Shown here: piece after piece, positions 49,181-57,839 of the stretch
Layout of the letters: each line of letters opens with the position of its first letter
Numbering within the stretch: the first letter of the stretch is position 1
The notes under the pieces: generated by a model
The model's database searches: none
What the model was told of the DNA's origin: nothing
What the model saw: only the letters and a program-made list of their open reading frames with translations
Assembly: GCF_026262505.1 (NCBI RefSeq)
Contig: NC_067208.1
Location: 8,007,962 to 8,071,961 of the forward strand
DNA length: 64,000 bases
Source: Trichomonas vaginalis G3
Lineage: Eukaryota; Parabasalia; Trichomonadida; Trichomonadidae
Reading direction: 5' to 3'
Program-made: the position numbers and the translations under genes

Positions 49181-50080
49181 ATGGAGAAAGTTATTAATCA
49201 AGTAGATAAGATTCTTCATGATGGAGCACGTAAGAATAGTAAAGAACTAAACAATGCACTCATTATGCCATTTTCTGATGATTATCCATTTTGTACTAAT
49301 GGTGTTTATTTCTACTGCGGTAAGATGGGTTCAGGTAAGACATATGGTGTTATTCGTCATATAATGATAACAGACCGCTTCACTAATACTCCATATTATG
49401 ACTCAATAGTTATCTCAGCAACATCAGGAACAATGGATAAAACAGCGAAGACATTTATGAGTCAAGTTAAAGCACCAGTACTGAAAAAGGATGATAAAGA
49501 ACTTATGCCTTATTTAATGAAGAACGTTAAGATGAAAGCAAAGTATTACGCTATTGTTGAGTTCGTTCAAAGTAAGTTCGAAAAAATTTCAGAGGAGATG
49601 GAACACATCTTAACAAAGCATCAACTAAGGAAACCTGATGGAAAGTTTGAGTATAAGAAGATTGCAATATATGTTGTAAAGAAGTTGAACAAATATCCTT
49701 TCACAAAGTATCCCAGTAATTCTCTATTAGTGTTAGACGATTATGGTGGTCATGACTTATTGAATGACCCACGTTCACCATTAGCGAACTTCATCACTAA
49801 GGTCAGACATTATAACTATACTGTTGTCATCATGTGTCAAACATGGAGACATATATGTTTAAACATTAAGAGACTATGCACTGACTTCGTTATCTTTCAA
49901 GGTTATTCTATGAGAGACTTTCAGTCAATGATTGAACAGTCAGGAGCAACAGAAGATTGGGAAGAGTTATGGAACAAATACAAAGAGCTACCAACACCTC
50001 GTTCATATATGGAAGTTCATATAGTTGCAGGAAAGACGGACTTTAAAGAAGTTAAGCAACAAAAGATGACATTATTTTAA
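49181..50080 (+). CDS. Genome-packaging ATPase (A32-like)
   Basis: 299 residues. Walker A is FYCGKMGSGKTYGVIRHI (about 46-63). Walker B is NSLLVLDDYGGHDLL (about 184-198). A sensor-type YTVVIMCQTWRHI (about 214-226) follows, then FVIFQGYSMRDF. This is the layout of FtsK/HerA-type packaging ATPases (poxvirus A32, adenovirus IVa2-like position) found in Polintons. It would drive DNA into the preformed capsid. Intact, in contrast to the element 1 counterpart. Confidence 0.9.
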   Translation: MEKVINQVDKILHDGARKNSKELNNALIMPFSDDYPFCTNGVYFYCGKMGSGKTYGVIRHIMITDRFTNTPYYDSIVISATSGTMDKTAKTFMSQVKAPVLKKDDKELMPYLMKNVKMKAKYYAIVEFVQSKFEKISEEMEHILTKHQLRKPDGKFEYKKIAIYVVKKLNKYPFTKYPSNSLLVLDDYGGHDLLNDPRSPLANFITKVRHYNYTVVIMCQTWRHICLNIKRLCTDFVIFQGYSMRDFQSMIEQSGATEDWEELWNKYKELPTPRSYMEVHIVAGKTDFKEVKQQKMTLF

Positions 50081-50090
50081 GAAGAAATAA

Positions 50091-50498
50091 ATGGGTTTTG
50101 GCGATTATGTTAAAGCTGGATGGGGTATGGTGAAAAAAAATCCTGGTCTTGTAATAGGTGCTGGATTTAACATTGCTAACAAACTTTTCCCTCAAGTTGG
50201 TCAAGTCGGTGGTGTTATCGGTAGTCTTGGTGAAAGAATTGCAAAAACTACATTAGGTGAAGATAATGCATTAACGAAGAATCTTAAAGCATTCAATAAA
50301 GCTCTTGGTGGTGACTTCAGTAGAGACAAGCCTGTTGAAACACCTATAGTTCAACCTCAACAAACTATTGACAACAATAAGTATAACGCATACATTGGAG
50401 GAGCTATTTGGAACAATCATAAGCCATTAGTTCAGTCAGTACGTGTACTATCAGACATGCCATGGATTAATGCTATTAGTGGCACTATACGCAGATAA
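50091..50498 (+). CDS. Small amphipathic, glycine-rich virion-type protein
   Basis: 135 residues: MGFGDYVKAGWGMVKKNPGLVIGAGFNIANKLFPQVGQVGGVIGSLGERI, then a charged middle and a C-terminal part with KPLVQSVRVLSDMPWINAISGTIRR. The basic, glycine-rich hydrophobic start resembles the element 1 protein at 24004-24240 and small membrane-active virion proteins of the pVI/pX kind. It starts 10 bp after the ATPase stop, suggesting a joint transcript. Confidence 0.6.
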   Translation: MGFGDYVKAGWGMVKKNPGLVIGAGFNIANKLFPQVGQVGGVIGSLGERIAKTTLGEDNALTKNLKAFNKALGGDFSRDKPVETPIVQPQQTIDNNKYNAYIGGAIWNNHKPLVQSVRVLSDMPWINAISGTIRR

Positions 50499-50518
50499 TA
50501 TATTTTTATGAGGTTTAA

Positions 50519-52600
50519 ATGAGTGAACAAGAGAGGAAACTCATTGATGAACGAGTTAAGAAATGGGAGAATGAACGTCCGATAATTCGTACCATAATTA
50601 GCGATCAAAAGTTCAAGCAGCATACATTTGATTTTTTGCGCGATATATATAATGATCTTGCTTTTGATTACAATGCTAGGCAATACTTTGAGAAAGAATA
50701 TGTTCAAAAAGGTCGTATTAATTTCCCAATGAGAAGAGAAGGCTTTTTGATTACATCAACATATACACCACGTGGTAGAGACCCTTTTACAGACGCGGTT
50801 CGTAACTTTAAAGTACGTTCTTCTATTAATGATGATCCAGATTTCTACATACCTTATATTCGTCCACCTTCACATCCTTTACGAACCAGTGATCCCGGAT
50901 ATGACGCTAAGCGAATATATATAGAGACGAGATTAGCTAAATACAAGGAACCTAAGGATCCAAAGACTGGTAAAATAAAGGAATCACATGTCAAGATAAA
51001 TAAGCTTTACAAAGTAGTTGAAGAATTGGAGAAACGATCTAATGAGATTAACGCTGAGAAGAAAAAGGAAGTACCAAATATGAACAAACTAGATAAGATG
51101 ATTAAGGAATATAGAGGATTGGCGAATACATCGAGTGTTCTAATAAAGGAAGTAGAAAACACGACAAAGCTGCAGAAAATGATTCATGATGAATTACTGT
51201 TAGGTGAATTTTCTATAAAACAAAGAGAGAGTAACTTAATGGGTGAGGCTTATTATTTGGAGAATTGGTATAATGAGAGGTTAAAACAAATGTCGACTCC
51301 AACACCAACTCCTACACCTACTCCTACAGTAGCTCCAACACCAACTCCAACACCAACTCCTACACCTACTCCTACAGTAGCTCCAACACCAACTCCTACA
51401 CCTACTCCTACAGTAGCTCCAACACCAACTCCTACACCTACTCCTACAGTAGCTCCAACACCAACTCCTACACCTACTCCTACAGTAGCTCCAACACCAA
51501 CTCCCACTCCTGAACCAACAGTTGCTCCAACACCAACTCCTACAGTTGCTCCTACTCCTGAACCAACAGTAGCTCCAACGCCAACTCCTACAGTAGCTCC
51601 AACGCCAACACTGACACCAACTGCTCACGCAGGTCCTCCACCATTGTCGAGTAGTCATGGTATAACATTAAATAAACCAACACCTACACCAAAAATAACT
51701 CCTGTATCACATCCTAGTACAACTAACCCAGTATCTGATTCAAATCAAGCGGAAAGATCACAGGTTCTTAAAAGAGCTAATACACAAACTGCTTCGCCTA
51801 TTAGAACACCAGAGCCAACTCCAAGAATCACAAAGGCACCAACACCTTTACCGACTGTTGAACCAACTCCAGAACCTACAGTAGCTCCGACACCAGAGCC
51901 AACACCAACAGTACCTCCAACTCCATCACCGACACCTACAAAAGCACCTACTCCATCTCCAACTCCGACTAAAGCTCCGACACCGTCTCCAACTCCAGCT
52001 GAACCAACTGATGCAGAATCTATTCAAAATTGGTTAGACGAAGAAAAGCGAAAAGAAAAGGCTGCAATTGATGTTGCACTAGATAAAAACACACCACCAC
52101 AGACACTTGGTGGTTACATGTTAAAGAAAGACAACATTCAAAGACAAGAACGTGCATTGAGTGTTGCCAGAGAACAAGCACAAGAAGAGAAGAAAATAGT
52201 TGAAGGAGAAGCTTCAAATAGAGGTGGTCCAGGAACTTACCAAGGATCAAACTATCCAGCAGAGAAAGCCTCGAGTGATAATGTTGTCTCAAGAGCTACT
52301 GATTTAGTTATCCATGGTATTCTAACTGGTGCAACAACTGTTGGTAGTGCTATTGGAACCGGTGTTAACACTGTTGTTGATACTGTAAGAACTGTTACAA
52401 ATCCTACACCTGAAGATAGGAAGGAAGAATTTCTTACTCTTAATACAAAGGCAAAACCAGGGATATGGATTGGTCGTGGAATTTTAAATGCTGGTAGTGC
52501 TATTGGCAATGGTGCTTCAGCGGTAGGGGGATGGCTCGGAAGAACAGCAACATCAACCGCAAATGGAATACTAACAGGTGCCAAATCACTTGGTAATTGA
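50519..52600 (+). CDS. Long proline/threonine-repeat protein
   Basis: 693 codons. Residues 1-250 are charged and helical ([47 protein letters not shown]). Residues about 258-368 are almost pure (TP)n TVAP repeats; 420-500 hold further [14 protein letters not shown] repeats. A helical stretch follows, then a glycine/alanine-rich, hydrophobic C-terminal region ([46 protein letters not shown]) that recalls the small amphipathic proteins. PT-rich stretches are usually extended and O-glycosylated. Perhaps a virion surface or membrane-contacting protein; function unknown. Confidence 0.6.
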   Translation: MSEQERKLIDERVKKWENERPIIRTIISDQKFKQHTFDFLRDIYNDLAFDYNARQYFEKEYVQKGRINFPMRREGFLITSTYTPRGRDPFTDAVRNFKVRSSINDDPDFYIPYIRPPSHPLRTSDPGYDAKRIYIETRLAKYKEPKDPKTGKIKESHVKINKLYKVVEELEKRSNEINAEKKKEVPNMNKLDKMIKEYRGLANTSSVLIKEVENTTKLQKMIHDELLLGEFSIKQRESNLMGEAYYLENWYNERLKQMSTPTPTPTPTPTVAPTPTPTPTPTPTPTVAPTPTPTPTPTVAPTPTPTPTPTVAPTPTPTPTPTVAPTPTPTPEPTVAPTPTPTVAPTPEPTVAPTPTPTVAPTPTLTPTAHAGPPPLSSSHGITLNKPTPTPKITPVSHPSTTNPVSDSNQAERSQVLKRANTQTASPIRTPEPTPRITKAPTPLPTVEPTPEPTVAPTPEPTPTVPPTPSPTPTKAPTPSPTPTKAPTPSPTPAEPTDAESIQNWLDEEKRKEKAAIDVALDKNTPPQTLGGYMLKKDNIQRQERALSVAREQAQEEKKIVEGEASNRGGPGTYQGSNYPAEKASSDNVVSRATDLVIHGILTGATTVGSAIGTGVNTVVDTVRTVTNPTPEDRKEEFLTLNTKAKPGIWIGRGILNAGSAIGNGASAVGGWLGRTATSTANGILTGAKSLGN
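51290..51612 (+). repeat. (ACTCCTACACC)n-type Pro-Thr coding repeats
   Basis: Tandem units of 6 bp (ACNCCN, Thr-Pro) grouped into about 48-bp higher-order blocks with CAGTAGCTCC (TVAP). Units are nearly identical, showing recent expansion. Confidence 0.85.
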
Positions 52601-52739
52601 GCTGATGATAAGTATACAAAATATTATGAAGAAAAAGCTCGTAAGGCTAAGGAAGAAGCTGAACGAAAGGCGAAAGAAGAAGCTGAACGTAAAGAACTAG
52701 AGGAGCTTAAGAAGAAAGAAAAAGCTCGTAAGGCTAAGG

Positions 52740-52852
52740 AAGAAGCTGAACGAAAGGCGAAAGCAGCAGCAACACCATCTCCATCGCCATCTCCATCTCC
52801 TTCACCATCACCATCTCCATCGCCATCTCCTTCACCAACACCATCAATAGCG
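52740..52852 (+). repeat. (CCATCTCCATCG)n-type Ser-Pro coding repeats
   Basis: Repeats of CCATCTCC and CCATCGCC words, following a doubled AAGGCTAAGGAAGAAGCTGAAC block (52640-52750). Low-complexity DNA of the same flavour as the Pro-Thr arrays on either side. Confidence 0.75.
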
Positions 52853-52858
52853 GTTCCT

Positions 52859-54070
52859 GTGAGACGATTTGGTGCATGGGGTGCTGATTTAGTCAAAGAT
52901 GCTGCACAAGGAATTGGAAAGGAACTGAAGAACGCAACATTAGGTACAATAGAGCGTTTTGGTAATCTTACGGATTACACAATTAGATCAGCTGATAATC
53001 TTTTATATAACCAGACTACTGATAACGGTACTTATGAATTGGCTGTAAACGGACTAGCATCAATTAAGAAATCAGTAGAAGATAAATACGATGAATGGAA
53101 AAAGAACATTAAGGGTGAATATAATAAGTATGCATATCCTGAAGAACATATGAAGTTAGAGCTTACCAGACTAAGAGCAAAATATGGTAATGAAACAACA
53201 AATACTACAACGCAAACGACGAAAGCTGACAGAAAGATTGATGACACTCCTACTCCAACTCCAACTCCATCTCCAAAGAAAGAAACTCCAACACCAACTC
53301 CTGCATTGGCGAACATCACAACAATTGCTCCAAGAGTTCCAACAGGAGAAGGTATATCAGGAAATGTTTCAACTACTCATAACATTACTGGAGCAGCTAA
53401 TGTTTCAGCAGTTGAGCAACCTGTTGTTAATGTAACTCAGGAAAACGCTACTGAAACATCAACACCAAGACAGGATGTAAAGAATGAACGTCCAGAAGTT
53501 AAGGAGGTTGCAAAAGCATACCTGGAGAAAAATACTACACAAGTTCTTGAAGCAGAAAAGCATCTCAATTCAGACAAAACTCCAACACCAACTCCTGAAG
53601 CAACTCCAACACCATCTCCAACTCCTGAAGCATCAGTTCCTCCAGCAATTGGTGGAAATATACCTTCAGTACCATGGCAGAAATTTTATGGATTGTTTAA
53701 AGGAGCGAATAAGGTAATGGATGCTGCTGAGAATCTCCAAAAGTTCAAGAATGAAGTCGCAACTGGTGCAAAGGAAATAGAAGAGAATGATAAACAAGCT
53801 GCTGAATTAGCTAAACAACAAGCTGAAGCAACTAAACAAGCAGCAGCTCCTAAACAATCTATATCTAAGTCTCAAAGACAAGGTCCTGACCCAAGTGCTA
53901 AAGTCAAACAGAATCCAACACCACCTGCAGCAGAGAAGTCCAAGAAGGACAAACAAGAGAAGGATAAATCAAAAGAAGGAAGGACAAGAAGAAAGATAAG
54001 GATAAGAAAAAATCGTCAAAAGATAAAAAACATAAAAATTTATCCAGTAAGAAATGAGTCAAGTCATTAA
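52859..54070 (+). CDS. Second proline/threonine-rich protein of the pair
   Basis: About 400 codons: FGAWGADLVKDAAQGIGKELKN (amphipathic start), a NATLGTIERFGNLTDYTIRSADNLLYNQ stretch, charged helices, then TPTPTPSPKKETPTPTP and TPEATPTPSPTPEASVPP repeats, a helical AELAKQQAEATKQAA part and a very basic tail (KKDKQEKDKSKEGRTRRKIRIRK). Composition matches the preceding gene closely. The start is uncertain: there is no ATG at the 5' edge of this frame. Confidence 0.45.
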   Translation: MRRFGAWGADLVKDAAQGIGKELKNATLGTIERFGNLTDYTIRSADNLLYNQTTDNGTYELAVNGLASIKKSVEDKYDEWKKNIKGEYNKYAYPEEHMKLELTRLRAKYGNETTNTTTQTTKADRKIDDTPTPTPTPSPKKETPTPTPALANITTIAPRVPTGEGISGNVSTTHNITGAANVSAVEQPVVNVTQENATETSTPRQDVKNERPEVKEVAKAYLEKNTTQVLEAEKHLNSDKTPTPTPEATPTPSPTPEASVPPAIGGNIPSVPWQKFYGLFKGANKVMDAAENLQKFKNEVATGAKEIEENDKQAAELAKQQAEATKQAAAPKQSISKSQRQGPDPSAKVKQNPTPPAAEKSKKDKQEKDKSKEGRTRRKIRIRKNRQKIKNIKIYPVRNESSH

Positions 54071-54290
54071 AGCATCAACTAAACAAAAGTGGTTAACTGA
54101 ATATATAAAAGATGGTAAGGTTCCTGATGGATATTATGTACATACAATGAAAGACGGACGTGTACAGTTCCGTAAAGTCAAGCAACCTCTCAATGATGAA
54201 CAGATCAGAAGGAAGATCTCATTGTATGAAACAAAAATAAAGGACTTACAAGCTAAACTCGAAACCCACGATACTTCTCAAGAAAACTAG
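54054..54290 (+). CDS. Element 2 78-residue protein
   Basis: MSQVIKASTKQKWLTEYIKDGKVPDGYYVHTMKDGRVQFRKVK, then a helix (EQIRRKISLYETKIKDLQAKLE). It overlaps the preceding gene's 3' end by 17 bp and the convergent integrase gene's 3' end by 38 bp, showing tight packing. Not recognised. Confidence 0.55.
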   Translation: MSQVIKASTKQKWLTEYIKDGKVPDGYYVHTMKDGRVQFRKVKQPLNDEQIRRKISLYETKIKDLQAKLETHDTSQEN

Positions 54291-55320
54291 GCATATCTTT
54301 AACATGACCTTCATTAATATTTTTCCTCCAATACTGTACTTCCATTTGTGACAACCTGTTTGGATTACCTTCACGCATACCTCTACCTGTCACTTTTCCT
54401 GTATTTTCGTTCTCAAACGTAACATCATACTTTACATCATTACCGACAAGTTCATGACCATCAATACTTTTAACAGCACCGTGTCTTCCTTGATCTAAAG
54501 TTTCTCCTTGCTTTAATCCATGCTCTATTTTTGTCCATATCTGATAACGTGGATATCTTGCAACACTTCCATCTTTTGCTCTTAACAAGTATGCACTTGT
54601 ATCAACTGAATCAACTGTATAATAAGAAGGATCAAGATGTCTTCTTTGTTGGTTACCTTTACCCCATGTTCTTGGTTCAACTATGACTTGAACTTTTTGA
54701 CCAGGTCTTAAGTTATAAAGGTTATTTTTTCTGACATACTCTTCTTTCAATCTTTGCTTCTTTATATATTCCTCATTATCCTTTTCTGTGAAATCATCAG
54801 GCTTTTGTTGTGTGCTTGAATGATATTCAGTGTTGTAGTCATTAATAATTTGTCTCATTGTATCTGCAGTGAAAGGTGGTGTTTTATCACCTTCTTTGAG
54901 GTTTAACTTCATATGTAACATAGTTCTAATAGTTCTACAGAACCTATTAATAATACCTAGTATGTTATGATTGTATTTCTGTGTCGTCATGTGCTCAATG
55001 TTATGACTGACCAACAGATCTCGAACATTTTGTGTCGTATAAGCTGGGTCTTCATCACTAGTAAGTATTGTAGGCTTCATTTCACCTGTAGCTTGTGAAA
55101 TGAACTTCTGCATTGCACTTAGAACATTGTTTGAGTTCTTTTCACTCATTGGGAACGCATAACCTTTTCTACTGTTTACATTGATGAACAAAAGAAAATA
55201 TGGTGGTGTTCCACCAGGATTCTCAAATGTATCGAATTGATAAGCTCCCATATCAGTTGAATATATTGGTAGCATCAAATCCTCTTGTATTAAAGTTTTT
55301 TCTTGTTTACCAACAGTCAT
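54253..55320 (-). CDS. Polinton integrase (RVE/DDE) with chromo-like tail
   Basis: 355 residues. The RNase-H-like core reads LPIYSTDMGAYQFDTFEN..YFLLFINVNSRKGYAFPMSEK, ILTSDEDPAYT, HNILGIINRFCRTIRTML and YNTEYHSSTQQKPDDFT. An SH3-like part follows (LRPGQKVQVIVEPRTWGKG..DPSYYTVDSVDTSAYLLRAKDG). The end (DVKYDVTFENENTGKVTGRGMREGNPNRLSQMEVQYWRKN) looks like a chromo-type domain, common at Polinton integrase C-termini and thought to guide target choice. Its N-terminal zinc-binding part is short or absent. Confidence 0.85.
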   Translation of the reverse strand: MTVGKQEKTLIQEDLMLPIYSTDMGAYQFDTFENPGGTPPYFLLFINVNSRKGYAFPMSEKNSNNVLSAMQKFISQATGEMKPTILTSDEDPAYTTQNVRDLLVSHNIEHMTTQKYNHNILGIINRFCRTIRTMLHMKLNLKEGDKTPPFTADTMRQIINDYNTEYHSSTQQKPDDFTEKDNEEYIKKQRLKEEYVRKNNLYNLRPGQKVQVIVEPRTWGKGNQQRRHLDPSYYTVDSVDTSAYLLRAKDGSVARYPRYQIWTKIEHGLKQGETLDQGRHGAVKSIDGHELVGNDVKYDVTFENENTGKVTGRGMREGNPNRLSQMEVQYWRKNINEGHVKDMPSFLEKYRGFRV

Positions 55321-55333
55321 TTTTTTATTAACG

Positions 55334-55687
55334 TTAAAGTCTTACAGGCATTGAGTAATCGCTATAACCATCATGGTCTGCGAATTCATGTAATCTTGAT
55401 GCATCAGGTTCTTTCTTCGTTGGTGCATGAAACCTTGCTTCATCATAAAGGTTCATATAATGGTTTGTCACGTTTGGGGTAGACCCAATTTTTGCATATT
55501 GAGGATATGAGTAATGATACACTAAGTTGAACCCATTACTACCATCATCAACATATATCTTTGGTGGAGGTTGTCTTATTAAATTCCTTCCTCTTGGGGC
55601 TTTGAGTTGGACGATCTGATCTAGATCATTGTAAACAACTCCTGTTGCAGTATATTCTGTGTTGTTCTCTGGGTTAATGTTCGTCAT
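55334..55687 (-). CDS. Element 2 hypothetical protein upstream of the integrase
   Basis: 117 residues: MTNINPENNTEYTATGVVYNDLDQIVQLKAPRGRNLIRQPPPKIYVDDGSNGFNLVYHYSYPQYAKIG.., ending DGYSDYSMPVRL. Tyr- and Pro-rich and probably non-helical. The stop is 13 bp before the integrase ATG on the same strand. TTTTATTCTCATATAAATG precedes it. Not recognised. Confidence 0.55.
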   Translation of the reverse strand: MTNINPENNTEYTATGVVYNDLDQIVQLKAPRGRNLIRQPPPKIYVDDGSNGFNLVYHYSYPQYAKIGSTPNVTNHYMNLYDEARFHAPTKKEPDASRLHEFADHDGYSDYSMPVRL

Positions 55688-55722
55688 TTATATGAGAATA
55701 AAACAATTTTTACTCATAACAA

Positions 55723-56304
55723 ATGAGATCGAAGTCAATTCTTTATGGTGCAGCTAATCTTCCAATTGAACCAACAAGCAATGTTGATTCAAGAACAACT
55801 AATAACATTGTGATAAAGAACTATCCATCTGGTACAGTAAGTGATGCTCCAACAGAGATAAAAAAAGAGGAAACAACTACGAACTCAGAAGCACCAATGT
55901 ATCCTCCTCCTTTAAGTCCATTAACTTCCAACCTGACCTCATCGAGATCTGTGGAGACTTCATCGAGGATTGGTGTAGAAGAGTATTTACTTAGTATATA
56001 CCAGAAGATACTTCTAGACCAAGACAAAGAGCTCTTTTCTAACTTAGTGAGCAAAGATCAGATCTTACTACCTAAGCCAGACTTGGAAGAAGTTGTTCAC
56101 AGAATGACTGGGTTCAAGTGTGAAATAGACCTACTGGACCCAGACATCACATGTTGTGGTATTCCACCACCTTTCTCAAAAATAGCTCAGATCAGAATCA
56201 TTGATGAGAACAATATTGCTCAAGAGTTTAAGTATGCATATAATGCTCAATATACTGAGTTAATAAGTAGGTATAATTTATGTCTTAAGTATGTTATTGT
56301 TTAA
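55723..56304 (+). CDS. Element 2 structural-cluster protein with YPPPL motif
   Basis: 193 residues, homologous to 19498-20199 of element 1. It has a polar N-terminus with MYPPPLSPL (about 64-72), then LLSIYQKILLDQDKELFSNLV, ILLPKPDLEEVVHRMTGFKCEIDLLDPDITCCG, KIAQIRIIDENNIAQEFKYAYN and LCLKYVIV. Divergent from the 55687 gene with 35 bp between ATGs. Conserved in two different Polintons, hence likely a core virion or assembly factor. Confidence 0.65.
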   Translation: MRSKSILYGAANLPIEPTSNVDSRTTNNIVIKNYPSGTVSDAPTEIKKEETTTNSEAPMYPPPLSPLTSNLTSSRSVETSSRIGVEEYLLSIYQKILLDQDKELFSNLVSKDQILLPKPDLEEVVHRMTGFKCEIDLLDPDITCCGIPPPFSKIAQIRIIDENNIAQEFKYAYNAQYTELISRYNLCLKYVIV

Positions 56305-56332
56305 CCAAAAAATTTTTTATCTAATGTTAAAT

Positions 56333-56425
56333 ATGGTTGTTCAAACAAGAACAAAAGCACAAATGTTTCAAGACTTACTCAATAAATTTGAAGCAATGAA
56401 TAAAACTTATTGTTTACTCAAGTAA
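56333..56425 (+). CDS. 30-residue frame (doubtful)
   Basis: MVVQTRTKAQMFQDLLNKFEAMNKTYCLLK follows TAATGTTAAAT. Its last codons resemble the end of the 56-residue gene nearby (GYCLK). It may be a remnant of a duplication. Confidence 0.2.
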   Translation: MVVQTRTKAQMFQDLLNKFEAMNKTYCLLK

Positions 56426-56430
56426 TTATT

Positions 56431-56823
56431 TTAGAACGTTTCGACGTACTCCTTGATCTTATCAAGAGCTTCGAGCATCCGCTTCTTTGCATTGTGCTTG
56501 GCGAAGATGGCTTGCTCAATGGTGAACTCGAAGGCTTCTTTACCGATCGGCTGGTGATCGCGAAGATCTTTGAGTGCATCAAGAGCTGCAGCGTACTCTG
56601 ATGGTAAATGGGTGCCATCAATGAGTGTATAAAGGATGAGCAGGTACTCCTGTAGTAAGTTCTCCTGTTTCAAGCGGGACTTGAACTCTTCGCGGAGAAC
56701 TTGAAGCTTTTCGAGCTTCTCAGTTGCTTGAAGGTATTCAATGATGACCTTCTCTTGTTCCTCAAGTGCTTGTGGGAGGAAGTGGACATAAGCTGTTGAC
56801 TTCATCAAAAATGAAGTGGTCAT
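56431..56823 (-). CDS. Element 2 coiled-coil protein, GC-richer class
   Basis: Up to 130 residues. LPQALEEQEKVIIEYLQATEKLEKLQVLREEFKSRLKQENLLQEYLL forms a long coiled coil, followed by LPSEYAAALDALKDLRDHQPIGKEAF and a second helix. The ATG at 56823 is given; the inner one at 56805 (MKSTAYVHF) is as likely, since CCACTTCATTTTTG just before it resembles an initiator. Notably GC-richer than neighbouring genes, with frequent GATC. Function unknown. Confidence 0.6.
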   Translation of the reverse strand: MTTSFLMKSTAYVHFLPQALEEQEKVIIEYLQATEKLEKLQVLREEFKSRLKQENLLQEYLLILYTLIDGTHLPSEYAAALDALKDLRDHQPIGKEAFEFTIEQAIFAKHNAKKRMLEALDKIKEYVETF

Positions 56824-56824
56824 G

Positions 56825-56832
56825 TCACTTTT
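56825..56832 (+). promoter_or_regulatory. TCACTTTT initiator of the small membrane protein gene
   Basis: TCACTTTTAAGTTA runs up to the ATG at 56839. It fits Trichomonas-type Inr TCA(+1)Y(T/A), with about 12 bases of leader. The same arrangement stands before 57840. Confidence 0.5.
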
Positions 56833-56838
56833 AAGTTA

Positions 56839-57009
56839 ATGTCCGAGCCATACAGTGATGTCGAAGCAGCACATGAACCAAAGAAGAAGTCTTGCTGGGA
56901 AAAGACAAAGATTGTTGGTAACGCAATCCTAGCCATTTGTGTTGTTTTGAACTTGATCGTACTTCTGATCTTGTTCTACAAACTCAACAGAGGTTATTGT
57001 CTCAAGTAA
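56839..57009 (+). CDS. 56-residue single-span membrane protein
   Basis: MSEPYSDVEAAHEPKKKSCWEKTKIVGNAILAICVVLNLIVLLILFYKLNRGYCLK. An acidic then basic N-terminus precedes a clear 20-residue hydrophobic helix and a short basic tail, so the N-terminus probably stays cytosolic. The start is supported by the initiator 12 bases upstream. A small membrane protein in such an element could act in assembly or exit; this is inference. Confidence 0.6.
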   Translation: MSEPYSDVEAAHEPKKKSCWEKTKIVGNAILAICVVLNLIVLLILFYKLNRGYCLK

Positions 57010-57033
57010 ACACTTATTTTTATTACCATATAA

Positions 57034-57813
57034 ATGATTTTTACCAAACCTCCTTTACCTTTCATAGGTAATAAGTCTAAGATCAGGAAAGATCTTATCG
57101 ACATACTCAAAGACATCAAAGGGGATTATGTCTTCGTTGACCTATTTGGTGGTTCTCTCTATATCTCTCATCTGTTGCATATTATGTTCCCAAAAGCAAC
57201 GATCATAGCTAACGACTATGATAACTACGTTGATAGACTGAAACACATTCATGACACGAATGAAATACTTAAGGAACTTAAGGAGAGAATAAATGTTAAG
57301 CCAGATGAGAAAATTCCTACTGATCAGAAAGAGATCGTCAGAGAAGTTATAAGTAAAGCTCCATACATAGACTGGGATACATTATGTTCACGTCTTCTCT
57401 ATTCTGGAGCATACAAATACTATGATCTTGACACATTAATGAAGAAAGTGTTATACCTCAGATATACTAACTTATTTGGTGAAAACATAGATGACTATCT
57501 TGAAGGTTTAACTATTGTTCATAAAGATTGGAGAATACTCTTCAATGAGTATAAAGATCTTCCCAATGTTTTCTTTATATGTGATCCTCCATACTTCCAT
57601 ACTTATTCTATACAGTATGGAGATGAATGGACTCTTAAAGATACTGTAGAAACCTTTGATGTCCTTAATTATCCATCTATTTACTTCAGTAGTGATAAAT
57701 CTTATACAGAAGAACTTATAGAGATATTGACAAAAAGATATGGAGAGAAATTTTCTATGAGAAAGCATGTTATAGATAGAGGTTTAATTAATCCTAACAC
57801 TCAGAAAAAATGA
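57034..57813 (+). CDS. Dam-type DNA adenine-N6 methyltransferase
   Basis: 259 residues of the D12-class (Dam/DpnII) family. Motif X is LPFIGNKSKIRKDLI (residues 8-22), motif I is YVFVDLFGGSLYIS (about 32-45), NDYDNYVDRL follows, and catalytic motif IV is FFICDPPYFHTY (about 181-192), with a late YFSSDKSYTEELIEIL. It transfers a methyl group from S-adenosylmethionine to adenine; GATC is the usual family target but is not proven here. The gene has eight GATC sites in 780 bp by eye. It may mark or shield element DNA. TATTACCATATAAATG precedes it. Confidence 0.85.
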   Translation: MIFTKPPLPFIGNKSKIRKDLIDILKDIKGDYVFVDLFGGSLYISHLLHIMFPKATIIANDYDNYVDRLKHIHDTNEILKELKERINVKPDEKIPTDQKEIVREVISKAPYIDWDTLCSRLLYSGAYKYYDLDTLMKKVLYLRYTNLFGENIDDYLEGLTIVHKDWRILFNEYKDLPNVFFICDPPYFHTYSIQYGDEWTLKDTVETFDVLNYPSIYFSSDKSYTEELIEILTKRYGEKFSMRKHVIDRGLINPNTQKK

Positions 57814-57824
57814 AGTAATATATG

Positions 57825-57833
57825 TCACTTTTT
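57825..57833 (+). promoter_or_regulatory. TCACTTTTT initiator
   Basis: GTCACTTTTTCTGTTAATG: the initiator is followed after 13 bases by the ATG at 57840. It decides in favour of that start rather than the ATG at 57822. Confidence 0.5.
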
Positions 57834-57839
57834 CTGTTA

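Noticed and set aside
51253-51658. Minus-strand [11 protein letters not shown] and CWSYCRSRC frames opposite the Pro-Thr repeats
   Set aside because: Antisense of the repeat region, open only because of the 6-bp repeat period.
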